Positions 9,791 to 18,909 of a DNA stretch of 30,000 bases are shown one piece after another (the first letter of the stretch is position 1; each line of letters begins with the position of its first letter). The stretch spans positions 279,908-309,907 of the forward strand of contig CAJNDS010002174.1 in the NCBI GenBank assembly GCA_905221605.1, read 5' to 3'. The stretch is from Symbiodinium natans (taxonomy: Eukaryota; Sar; Dinophyceae; Suessiales; Symbiodiniaceae). Made by a program: the position numbers and the translations under genes. Under the pieces are notes generated by a model that saw only the letters and a list, made by a program, of their open reading frames with translations, did not search any database and had not been told where the DNA came from.

Positions 9791-9995
9791 GGGAAGCTTG
9801 TAGGCTCGAATTTAGGATTTAGGATTTCATGCCGGGTATGGGGTTGAAGTTTACAGGTCTGACCTTTATTAGTCCCAGTACGGGGGCTTGCCGAGGAGGA
9901 GAGGCTGCAGAGGCTTTACCCTCTGCAGTGGTGTGTCTTGACGGCTCCTGATCGTCGCGAGGCCGCTTCGCGACTAGGTCGCGCTCGCGGCCAAG
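9791..9995. other. Spacer with two adjacent perfect hairpins
   Basis: Unique sequence between the tandem repeats and the next TTTAGGG array. It contains two perfect inverted repeats: 9-base arms CTGCAGAGG / CCTCTGCAG with a 6-base loop (9905-9928), and 7-base arms GTCGCGA / TCGCGAC with a 7-base loop (9954-9974). No gene is supported. Confidence 0.6.
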
Positions 9996-9996
9996 A

Positions 9997-10520
9997 CTTT
10001 AGGGTTTGGGGTTTGGGGTTTGGGGTTTAGGGTTTAGGGTTTAGGGTTTAGGGTTTAGGGTTTAGGGTTTAGGGTTTGGGGGCTACACTCTAAACTGCTC
10101 TCAGGCAGGGCACTGCCAACATGAGCCCAGATCGGTGCGCCGCAGCGGCTTTCAAAGAGGTGGCTTCAGGGTTGAGTTTAGGGTTTAGGGCTTAGGGTTT
10201 AGGGTTTAGGGTTTCGGGTTTAGAGTTTTAGGGTTCAGGGTCTGAGTGTTTTAGGGTTTGGGGTTTAGGGTTTAGGGTAACTAGGGCATGTCTTGGAGAT
10301 CCTATGCAAATGTACACAAACGTAGATGTAACGAACATGTAAGCAGTGGTCTCAGGTGTCTTCCTTAGCCTGGGGCCTTGAGGGTTTCGCATGGCAAGGC
10401 TTTGTGTGGAGGAGTGTGGGGTTTGAGAGTTCCAGGGTTTCCCTGAACCCCGAACCCTAAGCCGGTTTAGGGTTTAGGGTTTAGGGTTCAGGGTGTAGGG
10501 TTTAGGGTTTATGGTTTCAG
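9997..10520 (+). repeat. TTTAGGG/TTTGGGG arrays
   Basis: TTTAGGG-sense units, with TTTGGGG variants, at about 9997-10080, 10175-10280 and 10465-10530. They flank the exon-like island at 10109 and a unique stretch at 10285-10440 in which I see no supported gene. Confidence 0.85.
10109..10170 (+). CDS. Exon-like island
   Basis: Acceptor CTCTCAGGCAG leads to an open frame reading GTANMSPDRCAAAAFKEVAS, ending at a GT at 10171 at the start of the next repeat array. It is 62 bp and ends in phase 2 if it starts in phase 0. The family is unknown. Confidence 0.35.
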
Positions 10521-10527
10521 GGTTGAG

Positions 10528-10737
10528 GTGGATTATGGCATGGACCTCCGAAAGTTCGATAAAGTAGGGTCCCTGTGGAGTCCTGTTCTTAAGAGGCCCT
10601 GTAATTTGTTAGGGGACCCAAACAGGGACGTGTATACCGACCTACGCCACGTCTGCATGTATTTCTGCGTTTTCTTTCTTCGTCTGGGAAAGAGAACCTT
10701 ACTTCCCGAATTCTTGTGTCCTGCAGGGCTCCAGTAG
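10528..10737 (+). CDS. Weak 69-codon hypothetical frame
   Basis: The frame opens beside a TTTAGGG array and runs through unique sequence to TAG. The product (MDYGMDLRKFDKVGSLW and onward) is unrecognised, and its last part overlaps a pyrimidine-rich CTGCAG acceptor-like site near 10728. It may be chance. Confidence 0.15.
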   Translation: MDYGMDLRKFDKVGSLWSPVLKRPCNLLGDPNRDVYTDLRHVCMYFCVFFLRLGKRTLLPEFLCPAGLQ

Positions 10738-10891
10738 CCTATCTCTTTTTTGGGCCCCTGAAAGGTTCAGTTTAGGCACACCCTCAACCCCAAAACCCTA
10801 AACTCGAAGCCCCTAAACCCCCAAACCCCTAAACCCCTAAACCCCTGAACCCTTTTAAAACCCTGAACCCCTAAACCCCTCAACCCTGCAG

Positions 10892-10945
10892 GCAAAGCGC
10901 ATCTCAAAGGTTCTACGCAAGTTCGGAGCACCTGAGGCGCCATGG
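10892..10945 (+). CDS. Exon-like island
   Basis: Acceptor ACCCTGCAG follows a block of CCCCTAAA repeats. The frame reads AKRISKVLRKFGAPEAPW before a G-rich tract. The donor is not clear. The basic peptide has no assignable family. Confidence 0.35.
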
Positions 10946-11159
10946 GGGGGGGAGTTGAGCCATTTGGGGTGGGGGGTGGGGTGGGTGAGGGTTTAGGGTT
11001 GGGGTTTGGGGTTTCGGGTTTGTGGTTTGGGGCTTATGGTTTGGGGGTTATGGTTTGGGGTTTAGGGTTTGGGGTGTAGGGTTCGGGTTTAGTTTTTTTG
11101 TGTTTTTTTTTGTGGTTGGGGCGGGGGGGGGGGGGGGGGTTAGGGGAAGTAAATCAGGG

Positions 11160-11600
11160 GTATTAGGGTTCAGCAAGAGAGTTGCCAGGGCCACTCTCCC
11201 TAGCCATCTTAGGGGAACTGAGGATACCGGGGTGCCGTCGAGCTTTAGTTTCACTTTAATTAGGTGCAAACGCACCACGGCGGAGAGACTCAAGTGCAAT
11301 GCAAACACGAAACAGGTGCAGGGGTTGCCAGGCTGTTTGGGATAGGGCTACTACAGTCCTTAGACGCAGGAAGGAGCGACTCAGCATTGAGTATGCAGGA
11401 CACAGGGTTGGCACGGTTTCCAGAAAGGGCTGGGCCCCCGACCCCAAACCCTAACCCTAAACCCTAAACCCTAAACCCGAGACGCTAAACCTCAAAACCC
11501 ACCCCAAGTAGACCCCTATCAGCCCGGAAACTCACAAAACTTTAAGAACATCTCCAGACCCCACACCCAACAACCCTACAAATCGTTTTGGTGGTGATAT
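11160..11600. other. Spacer with no supported gene
   Basis: Mostly unique sequence after a G-rich repeat tract (10990-11150, including a run of about 19 G near 11121-11139). Overlapping short frames exist on both strands without a clear winner. A short CCCTAAA block lies at 11445-11480. Confidence 0.4.
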
Positions 11601-11603
11601 TTT

Positions 11604-11701
11604 GGGATATTCCCCTTTTATACTAACAGTCCTTAACAGGGATTATCGTACCCTTGACTGTCATCCCTATTCAGGACTGCTAGTATACGGGGGAACATCC
11701 C
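11604..11701. mobile_element. Fold-back (MITE-like) element
   Basis: The left arm beginning GGGATATTCCCC and continuing through TACTAACAGTCCTTAACAGG is the near-perfect reverse complement of the right arm, ATCCCTATTCAGGACTGCTAGTA through to GGGAACATCCC. The arms are almost 50 bp each with a small loop. A related, longer element lies at 29392-29606 with the same arm words, so this is a dispersed repeat family. It has no coding capacity and no obvious target duplication. Confidence 0.7.
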
Positions 11702-12170
11702 AAGTAGTATTGACAAGTATTGCTGACAGTTGCGTGTACCAAACCTGCGGCCGTGATGTAGAACAGCTCTCGGAGACCGGCTAAGACGCCCAAGTGAGAC
11801 AGGTGGCCAGCCATCTCTCTGCCGAGGAGGCGGGATTGCATGGTTTTTGGGCCCTAGAAGCCATGGACTCTGGTTTGAAAGGCTTGTCAGGGCTCAGGGC
11901 AAGCCAAGCTAGAATGTTTAAGGGTAGTTTCATGATCCCTCAATATTCGCCCTTCCCTCTTTTTTCTAAGTTTTCAAGGGTTTCGAAGTAAGGGCCCTTT
12001 GGTTTTTGCAGGGTATGTAAGGGGTTGCGGGAGCATGTATCTACCCTAAGAGATTGGGGTTGCATCTTGGAATAAACCAGGATCACAGAACTACCCAAGC
12101 CAGCGTCTCTAGCAGACCTCCAGCTTGAAGTCAGGGGCTTGTCGAAGGTTTAGTGATTCTAAGCACCCTT
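11702..12170. other. Unique spacer
   Basis: No repeat array. Short frames at 11602-11784 and 11794-11991 lack splice context and recognisable motifs. I see no supported gene. Confidence 0.4.
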
Positions 12171-12470
12171 TAAACCCTAGGCCCTAAACCCTAAACCCTA
12201 AGCCCTAAACCCTAAACCCTAAACCCTAAACCCTAAACCCTTAACCCTTAACCCTTAGCCCTAGACCCTTAACCCTAAACCCTTGCCCCAAGCCCACCTT
12301 AAGTCTTTCTTACACCCCGAACCCCCAACCGTTACGCGGTGCCCTACATCCTGCCCCTAAACCCTCAGCCCCAAACAGGGTTTAGGGTTTAGAGTTTAGG
12401 GTTCAGGGTTTAGGGTTTTTGGGTTTAGGGTTTGTGGTTTGGGGTTTGGGGTTCAGGCTTTCGGGTTGAG
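12171..12470. repeat. CCCTAAA block then TTTAGGG block
   Basis: CCCTAAA units with CCCTTAA variants at 12171-12285 face TTTAGGG units at 12375-12465 across about 90 bp of unique sequence. The stretch 12470-12710 beyond is GT-rich unique sequence with overlapping short frames on both strands, none supported. Confidence 0.8.
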
Positions 12471-12862
12471 CGTAGGTGGTGATGGGTTTGTGGGCTGGAG
12501 TTGGTGTGTGGCGGCCTTTTTGCCTGTTCGTTGGGGGGAAGGTGTTGAGTTTAGGTGGTTTGCTGTAGATCCGTGCGCACTGTTGCGTGTGAGCACATCC
12601 GGGTGTGTGAGATTCAGTTTCCTTAGCCCTTGGACCCGACGAGGCCCTACACCCCGAGCGGCAAACCCTGAACGTCCGTAGGCCCCAAACTTGCTTCACC
12701 CAGCCCCACCCCTCAACCCTCAACCCTCAACCCGAGCTGCACATGTACAAATAAAGAAGCATGTAATGTCCTCAGCTTGCTCACCCGGTTCTACAACAGG
12801 CGCGGGAGCGCGGACGGTTGAAAGACTGACAAGCTCGGAATCTTCGCCTTGATCGACTGCAG

Positions 12863-12990
12863 TGCATGTTGCCGGAGATGGCAGTCCCTGCTAACTTCGC
12901 CCTGATGTCTGTTGTGGCTCTTGGCCGCCAGGGCAAAAAGGTGGAAGACCTGCGCCTGTCAGAACCTCAACCCCTGTATCTGTGGGCGGG
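12863..12990 (+). CDS. Exon-like island, probable 5' neighbour of the 13158 exon
   Basis: Acceptor GACTGCAG leads to an open frame including CMLPEMAVPANFALMSVV and ALGRQGKKVEDLRLSEP. The frame stays open to several GT candidates around 12980-12990. A CCCTAAA array (13005-13150) then runs up to the next acceptor at 13156-13157. The exon end is uncertain, so the phase to the next exon is not proven. The family is unknown. Confidence 0.4.
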
Positions 12991-13157
12991 TGTGTGGGTG
13001 GCGTCTACCCAAACCCTGAACCCCTGAAACCCTAAACCCCCTGAACCCCAAACCCTAAACCCTAAACCCCCTACACCCCAAGCCCTAAACCCCAAACCCT
13101 AAACCCCAAACCCTAAGCCCTAAACCCTAAACCCTAAACCCTAAGCCCTACTTACAG

Positions 13158-14205
13158 GCCGAAGATCTGCACAAGATGCAGCTGATCCTCGAGGAGGACG
13201 CACGTTCTGAGCGAAGGTCGTTGACCTCTGGTACGGCACGGTTTAGGGTTTAGGGTTTAGGGTTTAGGGTTTAGGGTTTGGGGTTTGGGGTTTGGGGTTT
13301 GGGGGTTTGGGGGTTGAGGGTTTAGAGGCTTTGTGCGCCTCGTCCGAAAATTGAGGTGATTAGGGTTTACGGTCCAGGGGCTTCGTAGGGCTTCGATAAG
13401 TCTTCATCCCCGGGCTGAATCTCGGACTCATGCAGGGTCTATATATATATATATATTATATATTACATATATTATATTATGATATATTATATTATAATTG
13501 TAATATATTATATTATATTATATTATATTACATATGTATATATATATTATATTACATATATAAACAAATAAATAAATAAATATATATATATATATATATT
13601 ATTGCATATATATATATATATAGTGTTGTGGTCAGGAGCCCTTTGCTTTGACTCCGTGCGTCGTTCCATGCGGTAGAGCTTCAACCCACCCACAAGCTCG
13701 CCACACTGAGGACATGCCAAACATTCGAAGAATAATTCCACACACCCCAACCCTAAACCCTAAACCCTAAACCCTAAACCCTGAACCCTGAACCCTGAAC
13801 CCTAAACCCTAAACCCTAAACCCTAAACCCTAAACCCCCTGAACCTATAGAAGGAGAGTATATAAGGAAGGAGATGAACCTTTCGGGACCTTCTGGGGTT
13901 CATGTATCGGTTTGATTTCGGTAGGGTTTAGGGTTTAGGGTTTAGGGTTTGGGGTTTGGGGTTTGGGGTTTGGGGTTTGGGGTTTGGGGTGTAGGGTTTA
14001 AGGTGTTTAGGGCTGTCCCCACAGGACGTCAAGGAGTTGGAGGATCACCTACAGCTGCCTGAATATCAGGAGGAGGAGCAGCGACCCGGAGCAAAGGAGA
14101 GGGTTTAGGGTTTAGGGTTTGGGGTTTAGGGTCAAGGGTTTTAGGGTTTTGGGGCGGTGGTCATGTGAGATCCTCTTGCAGCTGGCACGACAAGAGGTTT
14201 GGCAA
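13158..14205 (+). CDS. Second in-phase exon chain, coiled/acidic protein of unknown function
   Basis: Exons: 13158-13216 (acceptor CTTACAG, donor GTCGTT), 13851-13920 (acceptor CCTATAG, donor GTAGGG), 14025-14102 (acceptor CCCCACAG, donor GTTTAG) and one starting at 14182 (acceptor CCTCTTGCAG). Phases fit: the first ends in phase 2, the second starts with one base, and the later junctions are phase 0. Products include AEDLHKMQLILEEDARSE, YKEGDEPFGTFWGSC, DVKELEDHLQLPEYQEEE and LARQEVWQSGE, acidic and helix-prone. The first intron (about 630 bp) has TTTAGGG near the donor, an AT microsatellite in the middle and CCCTAAA at the acceptor. The next two (104 and 79 bp) are mainly TTTAGGG. A donor at 13231 is an alternative for the first exon but gives a worse phase. 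Confidence 0.55.
13436..13625. repeat. AT microsatellite region
   Basis: About 190 bp of nearly pure A+T, with runs of TA dinucleotides, TATATTA units and AAATAAAT units. It lies inside the proposed intron 13217-13850, between its TTTAGGG and CCCTAAA arrays, where it would form the loop of an intron hairpin. Confidence 0.9.
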
Positions 14206-14221
14206 AGTGGTGAACTCCTCC

Positions 14222-14376
14222 TAAACCCTAAACCCTAAACCCTACACCCTACACCCTACACCCTAAACCCTAAACCCTAAACCCTAAACCCTAAACCCTA
14301 AACCCTAAACCCTAAACCCTAAACCCTAAACCCTAAACCCTAAACCCTAAACCCTAAACCCTAAACCCTAAACCCT
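14222..14376 (-). repeat. Long pure CCCTAAA array
   Basis: About 22 units, nearly perfect, with three CCCTACA variants near the start. It is among the longest uninterrupted telomere-like arrays in the window and lies between the island at 14182 and the AG at 14391-14392. Confidence 0.95.
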
Positions 14377-14392
14377 AGCTAACAGAGCTGCA

Positions 14393-14480
14393 AGAGAAGG
14401 CTGGGCTTGGCTCGCGAGTTCCCAAAACCTGGTCATTTCCCAAAATAACGGCACCTCTAATTCCACGAAAATACTCGTCA
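14393..14480 (+). CDS. Exon-like island after long CCCTAAA array
   Basis: The acceptor GCTAACAG ends at 14392. A frame two bases in reads LQEKAGLGSRVPKTWSFPKIT and stays open; another frame is also open. The join to the 14182 exon depends on where that exon ends and is not resolved. Confidence 0.3.
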
Positions 14481-14645
14481 TCCTTATTACTAGAAACCCC
14501 CCCCCTACAACAAAGGGTGACCCTAAACCCTAAATTTAAGAGCCTCCGGCTCAAGCCGCCGACCCCGCTGGAGCATAGTTGAAAGGTTTAAACGCGCTCG
14601 TCAGCTCAAAGGATGCCAAAAATTGATTTGCTTGAGCCTCTGTGA

Positions 14646-15954
14646 AACGTTGGGGGGGGGGGGGGTAGGGGTAGCACCAAGGACCCAAACAGGAGCGATG
14701 CCGAGCAGCTGGAGGAGGAGAAGGCCTGGTACCTCGCAGGAGCGAAGGACCCCAAATACGGCCGCCTCAGGTCGGCCAAGCTCAGCGACTCCACGGCCCT
14801 CGCGTACTGGAACCGCTTTCTGCTTTTCGTGTCCTGGGCGGACGACAAGGACGAGGGACCATTCCAACAAGTGGGCGAGTACATCGAGATCGAGCGGGTG
14901 GAGAGGTACTTCGCAGGTCTGGGCGAGGACGGCATTCAGCGAGGGGGCAAACGGGTTCCGGTGAGCAGCAGCTGGCTGGACTGTATGAAGCGCGTGCTCA
15001 ACAGTCTTGCCTACTGCTTCATTTTCCCACATGCGACAAAGGAGGAGTGGCAAATTTACACGGGCCACGGACATCTTCGTGCCCGATGCGAACCGGTCGG
15101 ACGGGGGGTTCTTCGTGCGGAAGCCGAAGCCTTCCTTGCCGGCAATCCTCGGTCGCCTGGCAGCTTTCCGGGGTCAGCAGCAGAAAGGCCCCGAAGACCC
15201 CGGAACGAAGAAGCGGCAGCTTGATTTGGCGAAGGCCAAGCAATCGCTTCTAGCCTCCGAACTCCTGCTGTGGACTTGCTACAGGGCCAAAGAGTTGCGT
15301 ACCCTCGTCGTTAATTGGGACATTCTGGCCATTCGGGCTCTCCGGCAGGCAAATCATCATGACACAGTTCACGCGCAAGAAGTTCACAAACCTTGCCAAC
15401 AGTTCCATTCATGCACGCCAGCAGCATAGTACATCGCATCTAAGGACTCCTCTGGGGCGACTTCGATCGTGGCGGAGCCGATCGAGGACAAGACCGCCTG
15501 GAGACTCAGCTCGGAAGTCAACACTGCTGAAGGTGCGGGGAAAGTGCTCCACCCCTGCCTTCAGCAGTTGTGTGAAGACTTCCTGCAGCGGCACCGGCCG
15601 GTTATTCGGCGAAACCTGGGCCCGAAGGCCAGGTTTGACATCACATTCACGGATGAGACCCACGGCGAAGGGGCAGGCCTTTGTTTCACACTCTTCCCGG
15701 GCTTTTGGGACGACTCCCAAACTAGCAGATTTCACTCCCAGTGTTTGAAGCGAGTGCTGGGAGCGGGAGAGCAGGTTGTGCGGAACATTCTCTCCAAGGC
15801 ACTTTCCAATGCTCTCTCTAATTCGTCCTCCAAAGTGCGCGAGTCTGCTGTGCACCAGACCCTGCACCGCTCCAAGGAGGTGCACGACAGGGTCTACCTG
15901 CGAGGGAACGCCAATGCTGCGAACCCTCTGCAAGCGCAGGTGCTTGGGTGGTAA
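14646..15954 (+). pseudogene. Broken tyrosine-recombinase-like gene
   Basis: Frame 14646 to about 15060 encodes STALAYWNRFLLFVSWADDK and VERYFAGLGEDGIQRGG, like an N-terminal core-binding domain. A one-base shift near 15060 moves the reading to the frame that continues, with one TAG at 15427-15429, to TAA at 15952-15954. The shifted part holds LLLWTCYRAKELRTL and NWDI, which match the box I pattern (Arg codon at 15283-15285) of tyrosine recombinases. Near the C-terminus, LHRSKEVHDRVY has His (15865) ten residues before Tyr (15895), the expected spacing for box II and the nucleophile. The HxxR motif appears as QVVR, so a key residue is missing. This suggests a decayed Crypton- or DIRS-like integrase. 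The GC content and codon use are higher than around it. The family call is inference. Confidence 0.5.
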
Positions 15955-16080
15955 ACTGAAGCACAGGACACTTTATGCAGCTACAGTGCATGAACCGGTA
16001 CATTCACAGATTATGCAGCAGCAATTGATGAACTGGTGCATTGGAACCGCAGGAATGGCCATCCGCGCCCTTCAATAGCC

Positions 16081-16218
16081 TCGCAGACTGTACCTTCCAG
16101 AGCAGACCCGGAAAAGTTCATGCAGTCTGCATGTGGACAGTTCATGGGCTCGCAGACTGTGCCTTCCAGAGCAAGCCCCGAAAAGTTCATGCAGTCTGCA
16201 TGTGGACAGTTCATGCAG
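16081..16218. repeat. Two tandem copies of a 69 bp unit
   Basis: Units at 16081-16149 and 16150-16218 share TCGCAGACTG and GTTCATGCAGTCTGCATG with few differences. CAGTTCATG words also recur at 16328, 16402 and 16434. GCAGTCTGCATG-type palindromic words give overlapping short frames on both strands (MNCPHADCMNFSG on minus), which are repeat by-products. Confidence 0.8.
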
Positions 16219-16700
16219 TGACAAAGTCAAAGTTGTGTGGGCAGGAGACCGCGGAACCTCAAAGAAAACAGTTGTCGAGCCGGCCTTGTCCTCGGAGCTG
16301 CAGTCCGTGCACCGAGGCAGCAGCACAGTTCATGCATTCTCCCTGTGTTTGTGTCGTGTGGGCATGATGCGTGTTGTGTTCCGAGGTCTAGATCCGTCGG
16401 TGCAGTTCATGGGCAAGGACCAGGAGGAGGCATGTGCATGAACTGCCGAAAAAAAGATTGAAAAAAGAGCAACAGGGGCACTGCATGGGGAGTAGAAAAA
16501 TGGCGAACTGGAAGGAAACAAAAAATAAGGGAGTACATGCACCTCTGGACCATAAAGTAAAAGTAGGTCCGTGAGTTTATGCGGTGTGGGTGGCCTGGCC
16601 CTCCATGGAAAAGCTGCCCGGGTACCCCCCCCTACCCCCCCCCACGGGGGGGAGGAGGGTTTTCACCTCCTTTTCCCATCCAACACGCCGCCAGGGTCGG
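16219..16700. other. Spacer with C/G-rich palindromic tract
   Basis: No supported gene. At 16625-16660 runs of C and G (CCCCCCCTACCCCCCCCCA, then CGGGGGGGAGGAGGG) could pair with each other. Overlapping frames at 16237-16460 have no recognisable content. Confidence 0.4.
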
Positions 16701-16703
16701 CGG

Positions 16704-17060
16704 ACCCTAAACCCTAAACCCTAAACCCTAAACCCTAAACCCTAAACCCTAAACCCTAAACCCTAAACCCTAAACCCTAAACCCTAAACCCTAGACCGCC
16801 ATTCTCCGACATTCCCAAATACGCCCGCTCTCACCCAGGAACGTGGCGTTTCAGGACTGTTCCTGGCTTCAGTGCTGGTGCACCCTGGCTCGGGTTTAGG
16901 GTTTAGGGTTTCGGGTTTCGGGTTTAGGGTTTCGGGTTTCGGGTTTCGGGTTTAGGGGCTTAGGGGTTTAGGGGTTTAGGGGCTTACGGGCTTAGGGGCT
17001 TAGGGGCTTAGGGGTGTAGGGGTGTAGGGTTTGGAGGTTTCGAGTTTAGGTTTGGGGGTT
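16704..17060. repeat. CCCTAAA array facing TTTAGGG/TTTCGGG array
   Basis: CCCTAAA units at 16704-16793 and TTTAGGG units with TTTCGGG and CTTAGGGG variants at 16894-17055 flank about 100 bp of unique sequence with a TTTCAG acceptor-like site. Further short blocks lie at 17163-17226 and 17318-17350. Confidence 0.85.
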
Positions 17061-17416
17061 TTGTCCTTGCGGGGCTTTGGTACCGGCAGCTGGGATCGGA
17101 CGAGGTCAGGGGACTTGACGGCTTCTAGAGGGTCTCGAGTGCCGTCTTCGCTCGCAGCCGATAAACCCAAACCCTAAGCCCTAAACCCGAAACCCGAAAC
17201 CCTAATCCCTAAACCCTAAACCCTACAGGCTACTGCTCGGGCTCCGACACTCCCTCCCCGGGCTGATTTCTTCAATAGAAGCCGGAGCCGCGTGATTCTA
17301 GGAAGAGGATGCAGACGGGTTTAGGGTGTAGGGGGGTTTAAGGGTTAGGGTTGAGGCTCAAGACCCGAAACCTTAAGCCCTAAACCTCTCTTTCATATAT
17401 AATTTAAATGTTAATG

Positions 17417-17660
17417 AGTTACTGGGCAAGGTCATTTTTTTCCCGGGCAAGGTCATTTATTTACAGGGCAAGGTCATTTTTTACTGGACAAGGTCATGTT
17501 TTTACTGTTCAAGGTCGTTCGATCGAAAAAACGAGGGTTACTGGGCAAGGTCTTTTTTATTCGGCAAGGTCTTTTTTTACTGGGCAAGGTCAGTTTTTTG
17601 CTGGGCAAGGTCATTTTCTTACTGGGCAAGGTCATTTTTTTTGCTGGCAAGGTCGTTCTA
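17417..17660 (+). repeat. Tandem repeat of about 22 bp, CTGGGCAAGGTCATTTTTT
   Basis: About 11 units share GGCAAGGTC followed by a variable T run and TACTG. One open frame passes through (ARSFFTGQGHF-like peptides) only because unit lengths vary. It is treated as a satellite and not a gene. Confidence 0.85.
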
Positions 17661-17757
17661 TAAGTGAAATATTTTTTTAATGTTGCGGGATTCTTTGGGC
17701 GGGTGGGTATTTTCCTGGAGTAATTGCTTGACTAGTGAATGCTTGGACTTGAGATGC

Positions 17758-17820
17758 TGAAACCTAAGCCTTAAACCCTAAACCCTAAACCCTAAACCCT
17801 AAACCCTAAACCCTAAACCC
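17758..17820 (-). repeat. CCCTAAA array
   Basis: Nine near-perfect units upstream of the terminal exon at 17837. Confidence 0.9.
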
Positions 17821-17836
17821 CCAATTCCGAAACCCC

Positions 17837-17947
17837 GTGAGCAAAGGTGAGGACGGCAAAGGCCATGCGGTGCTCTATTGGGTGGACGCGCACTCTGGGC
17901 AGGTGACATTCAAGCGTCTCCTCTGCAGCTCTGGACACTCCTGGTAG
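17837..17947 (+). CDS. Candidate terminal exon
   Basis: After a CCCTAAA array the frame reads VSKGEDGKGHAVLYWVDA and then HSGQVTFKRLLCSSGHSW, with TAG at 17945-17947 merging into a TTTAGGG array. Codon third positions are strongly G/C, as in the other islands. The acceptor could be GTGAG at 17837-17841 or CAAAG at 17842-17846. The family is unrecognised. Confidence 0.45.
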   Translation: MSKGEDGKGHAVLYWVDAHSGQVTFKRLLCSSGHSW

Positions 17948-18150
17948 GGTTTAGGGTTTAGGGTTTAGGGTTTAGGGTTTAGGGTTTAGGGTTTAGGGTT
18001 TAGGGTTTAGGGGTTAGGGTTGAGGGACTCATGGTTTAGGGTATCTCGGGTTTAGGCTTTAAACCCATACCAGACCCAAAGCCCTGAATCGGGTTGCTTT
18101 GAAGAGAGAGAGGTTTAGGGTTTAGGGTTTAGGGTTTAGGGTTTAGGCTG
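17945..18150 (+). repeat. TTTAGGG arrays
   Basis: Ten or so units at 17945-18030 and five at 18113-18150, separated by degenerate units. Confidence 0.9.
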
Positions 18151-18580
18151 AGTTTGCCACATTGCAGATGTGGGTTTCGGGTTCCTGAACAGCAACCCCG
18201 TGTCATTGCTCTGTGAATAGACATCGTTGTTGTTGTGATTATCATTGTCATCGTCATTTTCATCATTCAGCATTAGATTTTTTTGTCATTTTGTTATAGT
18301 GAATGCGTTCTTTGTGGGGGGGGGGGGGGGGGGCGGAATGTGGGTGTGTTCTGTGTTCTGCGCGCATTTAGGGGGTTGTAGTCTCGACTGGGGTTTGCAG
18401 TGTAATAATTAATTAATAATTAATGAATAATTAATTAATAATTAATTAATAATTAATGAATAATTAATTAATAATTAATTAATAATTAATCATTAATGAA
18501 TTAAAAATATATACTTCAGTTCTTCAGAACAAGAGCTTGGGGTTTTGGGTTTTGGGTTTACGGTTTGGGGTTTGAGCCCT
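18151..18580. repeat. Low-complexity stretch: G run and TTAATAATTAA minisatellite
   Basis: A run of about 18 G at 18317-18334 and an 11 bp AT repeat (TAATAATTAAT) at 18402-18500. No gene is supported between 18151 and 18580. Confidence 0.85.
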
Positions 18581-18613
18581 CATTGTGGTGTTCTCGAAGC
18601 CCACCCAAGGCAG

Positions 18614-18703
18614 CCAGTCAGCAACGACATCATCGATCTCGCACGGCTCAGCGCCACGGTTCAGGCGCTGCACCCTCCCCTCCCACAAGAATCGAAGCAC
18701 TCA
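18614..18703 (+). CDS. Exon-like island
   Basis: Acceptor AAGGCAG leads to an open frame reading PVSNDIIDLARLSATVQAL and then HPPLPQESKHSP, up to a CCCTAAA block. The overlapping frame (THPKP, repeat-derived C-terminus) is less protein-like. The family is unknown. Confidence 0.4.
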
Positions 18704-18767
18704 CCCTAAACCCTTAACCCTAAACTCTAAACCCTATACAAACCCTAAACAAGCCCAAGCCCTAAAC

Positions 18768-18892
18768 GCGAGACACCTGGGTGCCAACAAGCCTGTGACG
18801 AGGATATACAGCAACGAATCGATCACAGTCCGAAGCACGCGGACGAAGCGATTGTGGCCGCAGAGGCCGAATCATCCGGGGAGGTTGAGCAG
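18768..18892 (+). CDS. Exon-like island, acidic peptide
   Basis: One frame reads CQQACDEDIQQRIDHSPKHA and then DEAIVAAEAESSGEVEQ, ending in phase 0 at CAG|GTAGAG (GT at 18893). A second frame is also open through it. The next AG is only 17 bp away, too short for an ordinary intron, so the following island is listed separately. Confidence 0.4.
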
Positions 18893-18909
18893 GTAGAGAG
18901 ACTTTGCAG

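Noticed and set aside
14601-15074. Minus-strand 157-codon frame over the recombinase-like region
   Set aside because: Composition and motifs favour the plus strand; the minus frame is a GC-rich shadow.
17408-17680. ARSFFTGQGHF repeat protein
   Set aside because: By-product of the GGCAAGGTC satellite; variable T runs break any constant frame.
18893-18909. A 17 bp intron joining 18768-18892 to 18910-19103
   Set aside because: Too short for a dinoflagellate intron as far as known, and the phases (0 then 1) do not agree.
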